Part shown: positions 13,641-22,414 of the stretch, piece by piece
Numbering within the stretch: the stretch's first letter is position 1
Layout of the letters: every line of letters begins with the position of its first letter
Origin: Planctomycetia bacterium
GTDB taxonomy: Bacteria > Planctomycetota > Planctomycetia > Pirellulales > UBA1268
Reading direction: 5' to 3'
DNA: 23,265 bases
NCBI GenBank assembly: GCA_009926295.1
Contig: RFPF01000015.1
Location: 1 to 23,265, forward strand
Made by a program: the position numbers and the translations under genes
Notes under the pieces: model-generated
What the model saw: only the letters and a program-made list of their open reading frames with translations
Database searches by the model: none
What the model was told of the DNA's origin: nothing

Positions 13641-16136
13641 ATGGCGTCCTCCGCGTCTCCCATGATGCAGCAGTTCGAGGCGGCGAAGGCCCGCTGCCCG
13701 GGCGCGCTTGTGCTCTTCCGGATGGGCGACTTCTACGAGCTCTTCGGCGGCGACGCCCGCGAGGCGGCCACCCTGCTCGACCTCACGCTCACCAGCCGCG
13801 ACAAGGGCCCCGACGCCCTGCCGATGGCCGGCTTCCCCCACCACCAGCTCGACAACCAGCTCGTGAAACTCGTGGCGGCCGGCCGACGGGTCGCGATCTG
13901 CGAGCAGATCGACGATCCAAAGACCACGAAGGGCCTGCTGCGCCGCGAGGTGACGAGGATCGTCACTCCCGGAATCGCGGCCGACGAGACGCTCCTCGAC
14001 CCCGACCGCGTCAACTACCTCGTCGCCCTCCTGCCGCGGGCGACGGCCCAGAACGTCGTGGTGGGAATGGCGTGGATCGACGTGGCCGCAGGCAGGTTCG
14101 AGTGCGCCGTCCTGCCTCGCGACGAAATCGCCGACCACCTCCTCAGGCTCGATCCCGCCGAGGTGCTGGCCGCCGAGAAGGACCGCGACGTCGTCGCGGA
14201 AATCATCGCCTCGACGGGCACCGTGCGCGCGGTGACCGTGCGGCCCGACTGGTGGTTCGACGATGCCACGGCCACCGCCGCCGCCTCGAAGGCCGTCGCA
14301 GGCCGCCGGCTCGAAGGGCTCGGGTTCGACCTGCCGGCCGACGCGCCCGGCATCGCCGCCGCCGGGGCGATCGTCGCCTATCTCGAGGAGAACGAGCCGT
14401 CCGCGATCGCCCGCATCGAGACGCTCGCCGCCTGGCGTCCGGGCCACCGGATGGAGATCGACGAGGTGTCGCGGCGGAGCCTCGAGATCGTCCGTGGCAC
14501 GGCGACGGGCCGCCGCGAGGGCTCGCTCGCCGGCGTCCTCGACCGCACGAAGACGCCGATGGGCGGACGGCTGCTGGCGACCTGGCTCGCGGAGCCGCTG
14601 GTCGGGAAAGGACCGATCGACGAGCGGCTCGACGCGGTGGCGACGCTCGTCGCCGACCCCTCCCGTGCCGCCCGGCTCACGGCAGCCCTCACCGGCGTGG
14701 GCGACCTCGAGCGGCTCACGGCCCGGGTGATCTCGGGCCGCGCCGGCCCGCGCGACCTCGAGCGCATCGGGACGGCGGTCGCGATCCTCCCCGACCTCGT
14801 CGCCGCACTCGCCGGCGCGACGGGGCTGCTCGGCACGCTTCGCGACAGGCTCGACCCGTGCCCCGACATCTCCCGGCGCATCGCCGCCACGCTCCGCGAG
14901 GGCTGCCCCGTGTTCGCTCGCGACGGCGGCTTCATCCGCCAGGGCTTCGACGAGCGGCACGACCGGCTCGTGGAACTCGCCTCCGGCGGCAAGGCCTGGA
15001 TCGCCGAGTACCAGGCCCGCGAAATCGAGCGCACCGGCATCCCGTCGCTGAAGGTGGGCTTCAACCGCGTGTTCGGCTTCTTCCTCGAGGTGGGCCGCAC
15101 CCACGCGGCCAAGGTGCCGGCCGACTACGTGCGCAAGCAGACGGTGAAAAACGCCGAGCGTTACACCACGCCGGACCTCGACGCGCGGCAGCGGGAGGTG
15201 CTCGGCGCGGAAGACGAGGCCACCCGCCGCGAGATCGAGCTGCTCGAGGAACTGCGGGCGTTCGTGGCCGAGCACCGCATGCGGCTCGACCGCGCCACCG
15301 AGATCCTCGCCACGCTCGACGTGCTCACGTCGTTCGCCGACGTGGCCCGGTCGCGGGCGTGGGTGCGGCCCGAGATCACGGCCGGTGGCGAACTGACGGT
15401 CGAGGACGGCCGGCATCCGATCCTCGAGGGCATCCTGCCCGCCGGCACGCTCGTCGCCAACGACGTCGCCCTCGCGGCCGGCGGTGGAACGGCCCCGGCG
15501 ATCGTCCTCGTGACGGGGCCGAACATGGGCGGCAAGAGCACCTTCATCCGCCAGGCCGCGCTGTTCGCCGTGCTCGCACAGGCCGGCAGTTTCGTGCCGG
15601 CACGCCGGGCCCGCATCGGCGTCGTGGATCGGCTCTTCGCCAGGATCGGGGCCGGCGACGACATCGCGCGTGGGGCGAGCACGTTCCTCGTGGAGATGGC
15701 CCAGACGGCCCGGATCCTGAACAGGGCCACGCCACGGAGCCTCGTAATCCTCGACGAGGTGGGCCGCGGCACGAGCACGTTCGACGGGCTGGCGATCGCC
15801 CAGGCCGTGGTCGAGCACCTCCAGGCGCACGTCGGCTGCCGCACGCTGTTCGCCACGCACTACCTGCAGCTGGCCGCCCTCGACCGGCTGCCCGGAGTGG
15901 CGAACGTGCAGGTGCTCGTGCAGCAGCACCACGACCAGCTCGTGTTCCTGCACCGCGTCGCGCCCGGTGCGGCGGACAAGAGCTGGGGCGTGCACGTGGC
16001 CCGCCTCGCGGGCGTGCCCGGGGGCGTGATCGAGCGGGCCCGCGACCTCCTGCTCGGCTTCGAGGCCGAAGCGACCGCTCCTTCACCGAAGGCTCGCCGC
16101 AAGGCCACCGCCGAGCAGCGCTCGCTGTTCGATTGA
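13641..16136 (+). CDS. mutS: DNA mismatch repair protein MutS
   Basis: 831 residues, near the usual 850. MutS recognises mismatches and small loops and recruits MutL. The N-terminal mismatch-binding F-x-E motif is intact (MGDFYELF; F31, E33). The connector, lever and clamp domains follow, with SLKVGFNRVFGFFLEV in the clamp region. The ATPase has Walker A GPNMGGKST (626-634), the GAGDDIARGASTFLVEM segment, Walker B LVILDEVGRGTSTFDG and FATHYLQL. The C-terminus ends EQRSLFD, whose QRSLF fits a beta-clamp-binding motif (QxxLF). No clear Shine-Dalgarno precedes the ATG. The gene is divergent from the SRP RNA-dnaX block and convergent with the Nramp-like gene. mutL is not in the window. Confidence 0.97.
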   Translation: MASSASPMMQQFEAAKARCPGALVLFRMGDFYELFGGDAREAATLLDLTLTSRDKGPDALPMAGFPHHQLDNQLVKLVAAGRRVAICEQIDDPKTTKGLLRREVTRIVTPGIAADETLLDPDRVNYLVALLPRATAQNVVVGMAWIDVAAGRFECAVLPRDEIADHLLRLDPAEVLAAEKDRDVVAEIIASTGTVRAVTVRPDWWFDDATATAAASKAVAGRRLEGLGFDLPADAPGIAAAGAIVAYLEENEPSAIARIETLAAWRPGHRMEIDEVSRRSLEIVRGTATGRREGSLAGVLDRTKTPMGGRLLATWLAEPLVGKGPIDERLDAVATLVADPSRAARLTAALTGVGDLERLTARVISGRAGPRDLERIGTAVAILPDLVAALAGATGLLGTLRDRLDPCPDISRRIAATLREGCPVFARDGGFIRQGFDERHDRLVELASGGKAWIAEYQAREIERTGIPSLKVGFNRVFGFFLEVGRTHAAKVPADYVRKQTVKNAERYTTPDLDARQREVLGAEDEATRREIELLEELRAFVAEHRMRLDRATEILATLDVLTSFADVARSRAWVRPEITAGGELTVEDGRHPILEGILPAGTLVANDVALAAGGGTAPAIVLVTGPNMGGKSTFIRQAALFAVLAQAGSFVPARRARIGVVDRLFARIGAGDDIARGASTFLVEMAQTARILNRATPRSLVILDEVGRGTSTFDGLAIAQAVVEHLQAHVGCRTLFATHYLQLAALDRLPGVANVQVLVQQHHDQLVFLHRVAPGAADKSWGVHVARLAGVPGGVIERARDLLLGFEAEATAPSPKARRKATAEQRSLFD

Positions 16137-16172
16137 CCGTCGTGCCGTGGACGCCCGTGTCGGCGGGGGCCG

Positions 16173-17696
16173 TCATCCGGCGGAGCGGACGAGCTCGGCC
16201 ACCTTCTGCCACACGGTCCACACGCCGACCACCACGAAGCCGAGACACGACAGCCACAGGAGCACGTCCCACCACCGCGAGGGTACGAGCCGCGGATCGA
16301 CGTCGCGATAGCGGAAGCAGAGCACCGCCACCGCGAGCGCCCCGAGCATGACGGCCTGGGCCATGCCGCTGGCGAGCACCATGGCGACCGGCGCCCGGAT
16401 CGCAAGGGCGAACGCCAGCGCGACCAGCGGCCAGGCGACGGCGATCCGCCGCGTCCACAGCCGACGGGATCCGTCGTCCCCGCCGATCGCGCCGGCGAGC
16501 ACGAGGCCGTCCGCCACGATCCGGGCGTTGCCGTCGGCCGCGGCGAAGAGCGTGGAATACAGCACGCAGAACGCGCCCACGAGGAACACGCCATGCGCCC
16601 ACGGTCCGAACACGGGGGCGTACATCGCGCCCAGCGATCTCACCATGTCGTCGCCCGCCGGAAGGATGCCGATCCGCCCCAACGTCGCCGCCCCGAGCAG
16701 GTAGAAGGCCACCGTCACCGTCGTGTACACCACCATCGACGCCCACGCGTCGAGTTGCAGCACCCGCAGCCAGCCGCGGGCCCGTGCCGCCCACGCCGGA
16801 GAGTCGTCGCGCGGGCCGACCGCCCTCCCGAAGCCCTTCTCGAGGCACCAGTAGGGATAGAACATCAGTTCCGCCGCCCCGACACCGATGATGCCGAAGG
16901 TGGCGAGCGCCGCCACCAGCGGCGACCTGCCGCCGACGGGCGGTGGAATCGAGGGCACGAGGCCGCTGGCCAGCTCGCCGCCCGAGATCGCCCATGCCGG
17001 ATCGAACTGCAGCATGACGAGGGCGGACAGCGTCACCAGCGTGAAGCCGCCGACGAGGAGGATCGAGAGCCACTCGATGACGCGATACCGTCCAACCGCG
17101 AGCAGGCCCGACGTGACGGCCGCCACCACCACCGCCCAGGCCGCGCCGTCGACGGGCCTGTCGAGCCCCCGCTTCGCCGCCTCCAGGTCCCGGAACCGGG
17201 CCCGAAGCCGGTCGGCCTCCGCGGCGTCGCCGCGGCGTTCGGCCGTCGCCGCGGCGATCCGCGCCGCGGCAGCGTCGTCGTGAACGGCGTTCCAGTGCCG
17301 GCCCGCGGTGGTGACGGGCAGCCCGCCGGAGAGCGTCTGGGCGACCCCCACGAGGATGCCCCCCTGCTGCACCACGATCAGCACGGTCATCGCCGCCCAG
17401 CCCCAGTAGATCCAGCCCCGTCCTGCCAGCCGGGGTCCCGGCACGGCATCGAAGGCCGCCAGCGGCGTCCGGCCCCACGTCAGCGTCGTCCGGCCGATCT
17501 CGACCTGCGCCGCCACCTTGATCGCGCAGCCGATCACGATCAGCCACAGGAGCACGAATCCCGCCTCGGCCCCGACCGTCGTGGCCGCGATCAGCTCTCC
17601 CGACCCGACGATCGAACTGGCGAGGATGATGCCCGGCCCGAGGTGGGCGAGCGATGCGAGGAGCGTCGGCGGTGGGGCGGAGACGGAACGGATCAT
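16173..17696 (-). CDS. Nramp-like (APC superfamily) membrane transporter lacking canonical metal-binding motifs
   Basis: 507 residues with about 11-12 hydrophobic segments. The start HLGPGIILASSIVGSGELIAATTVGAEAGFVLLWLIVIGC has the Nramp layout GPG...G.G...T...GA..GF.LLW. Nramp transporters import Mn2+/Fe2+ with protons through a DPGN motif in TM1 and a methionine (MPH) in TM6. Here the TM1 site is GSGE (31-34) and the TM6 site, around residues 265-290, reads GAAELMFYPYWCLEKG, so neither motif is present. A charged, helical insert of about 60 residues (125-184, rich in Ala/Arg/Asp) sits after the third or fourth segment. It is probably a relative with a different substrate; metal transport should not be assumed. 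The start ATG at 17696 follows a possible -10 TATAGT by 16 bp. It is convergent with mutS and divergent from the MFS gene. Confidence 0.75.
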   Translation of the reverse strand: MIRSVSAPPPTLLASLAHLGPGIILASSIVGSGELIAATTVGAEAGFVLLWLIVIGCAIKVAAQVEIGRTTLTWGRTPLAAFDAVPGPRLAGRGWIYWGWAAMTVLIVVQQGGILVGVAQTLSGGLPVTTAGRHWNAVHDDAAAARIAAATAERRGDAAEADRLRARFRDLEAAKRGLDRPVDGAAWAVVVAAVTSGLLAVGRYRVIEWLSILLVGGFTLVTLSALVMLQFDPAWAISGGELASGLVPSIPPPVGGRSPLVAALATFGIIGVGAAELMFYPYWCLEKGFGRAVGPRDDSPAWAARARGWLRVLQLDAWASMVVYTTVTVAFYLLGAATLGRIGILPAGDDMVRSLGAMYAPVFGPWAHGVFLVGAFCVLYSTLFAAADGNARIVADGLVLAGAIGGDDGSRRLWTRRIAVAWPLVALAFALAIRAPVAMVLASGMAQAVMLGALAVAVLCFRYRDVDPRLVPSRWWDVLLWLSCLGFVVVGVWTVWQKVAELVRSAG

Positions 17697-17712
17697 GGCA
17701 GCGAGCCCCGCG

Positions 17713-17742
17713 ACTATACCGGCCGGCGAGCGGGTTTTCGAA
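17713..17742 (-). promoter_or_regulatory. Candidate promoter of the Nramp-like gene
   Basis: On the minus strand TATAGT (17718-17713) matches the -10 consensus at 5 of 6 positions, with TTCGAA 18 nt upstream as a weak -35 (3 of 6). The leader would be only about 10 nt. The 88-bp gap is shared with the divergent MFS gene, whose own possible -10 (TATCCT, just upstream of its ATG) is weaker. Confidence 0.35.
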
Positions 17743-17784
17743 ACGCCTTTGCGGGAAACCGCGTGCCACCCCTATCCTGCCGCC

Positions 17785-19065
17785 ATGCGGGAAGAGCATG
17801 CGTTTGGCCTGAGGCCAGAAACGGGCCGGTGGGGATTCATCCTCGTCGGCATCGCGATGAATCTCTGCCTCGGCGCGGTCTACGCCTACAGCATCTTCAA
17901 GCCCGCCGTCGAGAAGGTGTACGGAGTCAATGCGTTCCGGGGCAATCTGCCCTTCATGACGTTTCTCTTTTCATTCGCCGTCACGATGTTTTTCGGCGGC
18001 AGGATCATGGAGCGGATCGGTCCTCGGTGGCTCGCCCTCGGGGGTGGCCTGATCGTGGGGCTGGGCTGGATCCTCTCGAGCTTCGCGACCTCGATCTGGA
18101 TGCTCGTGCTCACCTACGGCGCGATCGCCGGCGCCGGGGTGGGGCTCGTCTACGGCTGCCCGGTGGCGATGGGCGCCCGTTGGTTTCCCGACCACAAGGG
18201 GCTCGCCGTCGGCCTCATGCTCGCGGGTTTCGGCGGATCGGCGCTCGTCACCGGCCGGATCGCGAACCTCCTCATCGGCGACCACAAGACGCTGTCCGTG
18301 GAGCAGCTCGCCGTCTCGCTCCCACACACGTTCCTCTGCTTCGGCGTGGCCTTCGCCGCGCTGCTCGCGCTGCTCGCGCTGCCGTTCCGCCTTCCCGCCC
18401 CCGGCTGGAGACCGCGAGGCTGGGAGCCGCCGGCGGCCGCGGGCACGGCGGATGGCGACCTCGACGGGGCGGCGATGCTCAAGACGCGCACGTTCTGGGG
18501 CCTCTTCCTCTGCTACACGATCGGCTGCCTCGCCGGCCTGATGGCGATCGGCATCTCGAAGCCGGTGGGAAGCGACGTGATCAAGATCGCGTCGGGCACC
18601 GCCTCGTCGCTCGTCGGCGTGTTCGCCCTGTTCAACGCCGCGGGCCGGCCGCTCTTCGGCTGGCTGACCGACAGGCTCTCGCCGAAGATCGCCGCGGTGA
18701 TCAACCTGTCGATCATCCTGGCGTTGTCCCTGGCGATGCTCTTCGCCCGCGAGAGCACGACGGCCCTCTACGTCGCGGCCTTCGCCGGCTTCTGGCTCTG
18801 CCTCGGTGGGTGGCTCGCGATCGCTCCCGCGGCCACCGCCGCGTTCTTCGGGATGACGCACTATTCCCGAAACTACGGCACCGTCTTCTTCGCCTACGGC
18901 CTGGGCGCGATCTTCGGCGGGATCATCTCCGGCCACGCCCAGGACTGGTTCGGCAGCTACACCTACGCCTTCGTCCCCACGGCCGCCCTCGCTGCCGTCG
19001 GGATCGCGCTTGCGCTCATGTTTCTCGACCGTCCGACCGCCGGGATTTCGAACGGGGCGTCGTGA
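17785..19065 (+). CDS. MFS transporter, oxalate/formate antiporter (OFA)-like family
   Basis: 426 residues with 12 predicted membrane helices in two halves joined by a cytoplasmic loop (about 210-232). The opening RWGFILVGIAMNLCLGAVYAYSIFKPAVEKVYG is characteristic of OFA/OxlT-type proteins, as are GGRIMERIGPRWLALGGGLIVGLGW, the TM4-TM5 region GAGVGLVYGCPVAMGARWFPDHKGLAVGLMLAGFGGSA, and the TM8-9 loop GRPLFGWLTDRLSPK. Family members exchange or carry small carboxylates such as oxalate, formate, lactate or pyruvate; the substrate here is unknown. The start ATG at 17785 removes an upstream in-frame extension that overlaps the Nramp-like gene and its promoter. Only 4 bp separate its stop from the convergent glycoside hydrolase stop. 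Confidence 0.85.
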   Translation: MREEHAFGLRPETGRWGFILVGIAMNLCLGAVYAYSIFKPAVEKVYGVNAFRGNLPFMTFLFSFAVTMFFGGRIMERIGPRWLALGGGLIVGLGWILSSFATSIWMLVLTYGAIAGAGVGLVYGCPVAMGARWFPDHKGLAVGLMLAGFGGSALVTGRIANLLIGDHKTLSVEQLAVSLPHTFLCFGVAFAALLALLALPFRLPAPGWRPRGWEPPAAAGTADGDLDGAAMLKTRTFWGLFLCYTIGCLAGLMAIGISKPVGSDVIKIASGTASSLVGVFALFNAAGRPLFGWLTDRLSPKIAAVINLSIILALSLAMLFARESTTALYVAAFAGFWLCLGGWLAIAPAATAAFFGMTHYSRNYGTVFFAYGLGAIFGGIISGHAQDWFGSYTYAFVPTAALAAVGIALALMFLDRPTAGISNGAS

Positions 19066-19069
19066 GGGC

Positions 19070-20056
19070 CTATGGTGCGGAGGGCGGCCTGCCGAAGGCG
19101 GACCGAAACGCAGCCGCCGTCGCGGGCCACGCCCGAGTGTTGCCGTGCAGCTCGCCGGGGTAGCCGGAGTTGGAGTTCCAATAGGTGTGCGACCGGACTC
19201 CGTTCGCGCGCAGGAAGGCGGCCATCGCCTCCACGAAAGGCGCGGCGTCCGGTCCCCACACGCCCCACTCATCGACCTGGAACGGCTTCGCCTTCGATGC
19301 GGCGAACTCCAGCATGCCGCCGAGATTCCAGGCGTTGTAGCCGTGGGGGCTCGTGCGCTTTTCCCAGGCCTCGCGCGGATCGTTCGTCTCCCAGCCTTCG
19401 CCGCCCATCGCCTTCGGCTTCCAGTAGACGTCGTAGCCCACGAGGTCGACGAATTCGTCGCCCGGCCACATCGGCCGCGGGTCGCTCGCGCCTTCCGACG
19501 CGCTGAAGTTGAAGCGGAAGCGTTCGCCCCCGGGCACGCCGCGGAAGACACCGTGAAACCGCCGCCACGACGCGATGAATTCCGGGATCTGCGCCTGCTT
19601 CGACAACCCGACCCCCCATGGAAACCAGTCGCCGTTCATCTCGTGGCTCGCGCGGATGACGATCGGGAACTCGCCAGGGTTGTTCGCGAGGATCGACCGC
19701 GCGAGGCACTGCCAGTGGTCGTCGTAAGCGCCCGTCATCGCCTCGGCGTAGGTGGCCCCGCGGATGATGATGGGCACGTCGTACACGAGCCGCCGGTCGC
19801 CGCGTGCGCCATACACCGTCTGGCTCAGCCAGTCTGCGTAGCGGTAGTTTTTCCATTCGTGGAAATCGACCGTGCACAGGATCACGTCGACGGGCCGCCC
19901 GAGCCACGCCTCGAACTCGAGCACCCGTTGCATCGAGTTTTCCCCGAAGACGCCGAGCTGCGGCTCTGCGGCTCGCGCCCCGCCAGGACGCGTGCAGAAC
20001 GCGCAGTCCACGCAGAGGGCGATCAGGAGGGATCCGAGTGCGGGGAGAATCTTCAT
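19070..20056 (-). CDS. Secreted GH26-like glycoside hydrolase
   Basis: 328 residues from the ATG at 20056; this start gives a Sec signal peptide (MKILPALGSLLIALCVDCAF...) with a likely cleavage at ARA-AEP, residue 29. An upstream in-frame start would overlap the oxidoreductase gene and hide the signal. The catalytic-type segment IVIRASHEMNGDWFPWG (H138, E139) is the acid/base motif of family 26 (beta-mannanases and related), and FQVDEWGVWG (E263) fits the nucleophile strand near the C-terminal end of a TIM barrel. Between them lie aromatic-rich loops (DLVGYDVYWKPK). It probably cleaves a beta-linked polysaccharide outside the cytoplasm; the substrate cannot be assigned. It lies 55 bp downstream of the molybdopterin oxidoreductase in the same direction, possibly in the same transcript though not obviously the same pathway. 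Confidence 0.75.
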   Translation of the reverse strand: MKILPALGSLLIALCVDCAFCTRPGGARAAEPQLGVFGENSMQRVLEFEAWLGRPVDVILCTVDFHEWKNYRYADWLSQTVYGARGDRRLVYDVPIIIRGATYAEAMTGAYDDHWQCLARSILANNPGEFPIVIRASHEMNGDWFPWGVGLSKQAQIPEFIASWRRFHGVFRGVPGGERFRFNFSASEGASDPRPMWPGDEFVDLVGYDVYWKPKAMGGEGWETNDPREAWEKRTSPHGYNAWNLGGMLEFAASKAKPFQVDEWGVWGPDAAPFVEAMAAFLRANGVRSHTYWNSNSGYPGELHGNTRAWPATAAAFRSAFGRPPSAP

Positions 20057-20111
20057 GGAACGAGCCGGTTGTGTCCGATGAGGTCGCCGGAGCCGGTGCT
20101 GCGCCGGGCCA

Positions 20112-22412
20112 TCAGCCACATTGATTCATCTTGTCGCGGGGGGTGCCGGCGGCGACGAGTTCCGGCTGCTGCCTGCCGAACCGCACGAAGGCCACGTCGG
20201 GAGCGACCGTCACCGCGATGCTCTTGTAGGCCGGCGTGCGCGAGAGCGGGTCGGCGGCCTTCGGGACGAGCACGTTGCTCTCGGGGTAGTACATCGCCAC
20301 GCAGCCCGGCCGGATCTGGTCGAAGGCCGACACGGTCTGCCCCCGCATCTCCCCCGCGCTGCTCGTGATCCGGCATGTCCCGCCCGCCGTCAGCCCGAAC
20401 TTCTCGATGTCGTCGGGGTGCATGAGCACGATGTCGCGCCGCGTCTGGTTGCGGTAGAGATCCTCCTCTTCGTACACGACCGTGTTGAACTGCCCCTCGC
20501 TGCGGATCGTCATGAGCTGCAGGCCCGCGGGGGGCTCGGGCAGTTCGTGCACGCAGAGGTGGGCGAGGCCGTCGGGCGTGGGGAACGCCGGCCGGTCGAT
20601 CGCCCGGCCGGGGATCGAAAACTCCTTCTTCGTCCTGTCGATCTCGGCGAGATCTTCCATGCCGGGCACGATCTTCGCGATCGCCTGGCGGATCGTGCTC
20701 GTGTGGGCCATGTCTTGCCAGTTCACCGGGCCGCCCTCGCCGAGCACGCGCCGGGCGATGTCGGCGATGATCTCCACCTCGGCCCGTGGCCCCACATGCC
20801 GCGGCGTGCCCCCGTCGGAGAGCCGGATGTAGCTGAACATGCTCTCCTGCGTGGAGGGCTCCGGCTCCTCGTCGCGGGCGAGCACGGGGAGGATGATCGT
20901 CTCCTCGGCGCCGGTGCCCCAGGCGTGGCCGGTGTTGAGCGACGTGTTCATATAGACCACGGTGTCGATCTTCTCCATCGCCCGCTTGGCATACGTCGCA
21001 TCAGGGCTCGCGCCGTAGAGGTTGCCCCCGAGGCAGAGGGCAAACCGCATCTTCCCCTCGTCGGCCGCATCGAGGCACTCGAGCGTGTCATAGCCCTTCA
21101 TCGTCGGCAGCTTGACGTCGTAATGGCTCTCCAGCCGATCGAAGATCGCCTTCTTGAGCGTGGGCGTCACGCCCACCGTGCCCATGCCCTGGATGTTGGA
21201 GTGGCCGCGGATCGGCTGCAGGCCCGCGCCCGGCCGGCCCACCATCCGCCGCATGAGGGCCAGTGCGGCGATGGCCTGCACCGTGGCGGCGCCGTGGAGG
21301 TGGTGCGTCACGCCCATCGTCCAGGCGAACACGGCCCGCTTGCTCTCCGCGTACTGCGCCGCCATGGAGTCGATCTCCGGCTTCGACACGCCCGACTTCC
21401 GCACGATGTCGTCCCACGAAAGCGCGTCGAGCCTGGCGGAGAGCGCGGGCCAGCCCGTGCAGTGGCGACCCAAAAACTCCTCGTCGACGACCGGCTCGCC
21501 GGCGGCATTCCGCGGATTGGCGGCATGCAGTTCCTTGAGCCGCTTCATGAGTCCGTAGACCAGCGCCAGGTCGCCGCCCACGTAGGGCTGCACATACGTG
21601 CTCGCGATCTCGGCGCCGAAGAGCAGCGCCCACGCATCGCTCGGCACCGAGAAATTCACCATCCCCGTCTCGACGATCGGGTTGACGACGATCACCTTCC
21701 CGCCGCTGCGGCGCACCATCATGAGCGTCCGCATCATGCGCGGATGGTTGCTCGCCGGGTTGCCGCCGATCAAGAACACGCAGTCGGCATGCTCCATGTC
21801 GTCGAGCTTCACGGTCCCGGCCCCGGTGCCGATCACGCTCGCGAGGCCCACGCCGCTCGCCTGGTGGCAGTAGTAGGAGCAATTGTTGACGTGGTTGGTG
21901 CCGTAGAGCCGGGCGAAGAGCTGCAGCAGAAAGCCCGCCTCGTTGCTCGAGCGGCCGCTGAAATAGAAGAACGACTCTTCAGGTCGCGTGGCCTTCAGCT
22001 TCGCCGCGATACGCTCCATCGCCTCGGCCCACGGAACAGGCCGGTAGTGCTGCGAGCCCTTCTCGAGGATCACCGGCTGCACCAGGCGGCCCGAGTGCTC
22101 CAGTTCACGCGGCGAGAACGCCCGCATCTGCGGGACCGAGTAGGTCTCGAAGAACGTCGGCTTCACCGCCCCCTGCATGTCGGCGACCATCGCCTGGAAC
22201 GACTTCTTGCAGACCTCGGGGAAGTGGCCCGCCTCGTTCACCATGCCGCCGGCCTGGCCGCCCATGCCCAAGGCGCAGGTCTTGCAGGCGTTCTTCGACC
22301 GCATGGCCTTCCAGAACTTCCAGAGGCCGCCCGCCTCGCGCGACTTCTTGAACGTGTACATCACCGCGCGGAAGCCGCCGCCGGTCGTCACCTTCCCGAA
22401 GAATCTGCCCAT
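20112..22412 (-). CDS. FdhF/YdeP-family molybdopterin oxidoreductase
   Basis: 766 residues from the ATG at 22412 (a TTG two codons upstream is possible but overlaps the preceding stop). It belongs to the formate dehydrogenase H/YdeP branch of bis-MGD enzymes. Seen: SGRSSNEAGFLLQLFARLYGTNHVNNCSYYCHQASG, where Cys182 of CH aligns with the Sec/Cys molybdenum ligand of FdhF; ADCVFLIGGNPASNHPRMM (MGD-binding); GGNLYGASPD; and a C-terminal domain with MTIRSEGQFNTVVYEEEDLYRNQTRRDIVLMHPDD. The N-terminus has cysteines C43, C46 and C68, not the usual four-cysteine [4Fe-4S] pattern; the family often lacks it. Substrate unknown; YdeP in E. coli is linked to acid resistance, and formate oxidation is not established. 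It starts 2 nt after the aldehyde dehydrogenase stop, so the two are cotranscribed. Confidence 0.88.
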   Translation of the reverse strand: MGRFFGKVTTGGGFRAVMYTFKKSREAGGLWKFWKAMRSKNACKTCALGMGGQAGGMVNEAGHFPEVCKKSFQAMVADMQGAVKPTFFETYSVPQMRAFSPRELEHSGRLVQPVILEKGSQHYRPVPWAEAMERIAAKLKATRPEESFFYFSGRSSNEAGFLLQLFARLYGTNHVNNCSYYCHQASGVGLASVIGTGAGTVKLDDMEHADCVFLIGGNPASNHPRMMRTLMMVRRSGGKVIVVNPIVETGMVNFSVPSDAWALLFGAEIASTYVQPYVGGDLALVYGLMKRLKELHAANPRNAAGEPVVDEEFLGRHCTGWPALSARLDALSWDDIVRKSGVSKPEIDSMAAQYAESKRAVFAWTMGVTHHLHGAATVQAIAALALMRRMVGRPGAGLQPIRGHSNIQGMGTVGVTPTLKKAIFDRLESHYDVKLPTMKGYDTLECLDAADEGKMRFALCLGGNLYGASPDATYAKRAMEKIDTVVYMNTSLNTGHAWGTGAEETIILPVLARDEEPEPSTQESMFSYIRLSDGGTPRHVGPRAEVEIIADIARRVLGEGGPVNWQDMAHTSTIRQAIAKIVPGMEDLAEIDRTKKEFSIPGRAIDRPAFPTPDGLAHLCVHELPEPPAGLQLMTIRSEGQFNTVVYEEEDLYRNQTRRDIVLMHPDDIEKFGLTAGGTCRITSSAGEMRGQTVSAFDQIRPGCVAMYYPESNVLVPKAADPLSRTPAYKSIAVTVAPDVAFVRFGRQQPELVAAGTPRDKMNQCG

Positions 22413-22414
22413 GC

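Noticed and set aside
13626..15995. 789-codon minus-strand frame opposite mutS
   Set aside because: MutS is certain with all motifs; the antisense frame is a codon-bias shadow.
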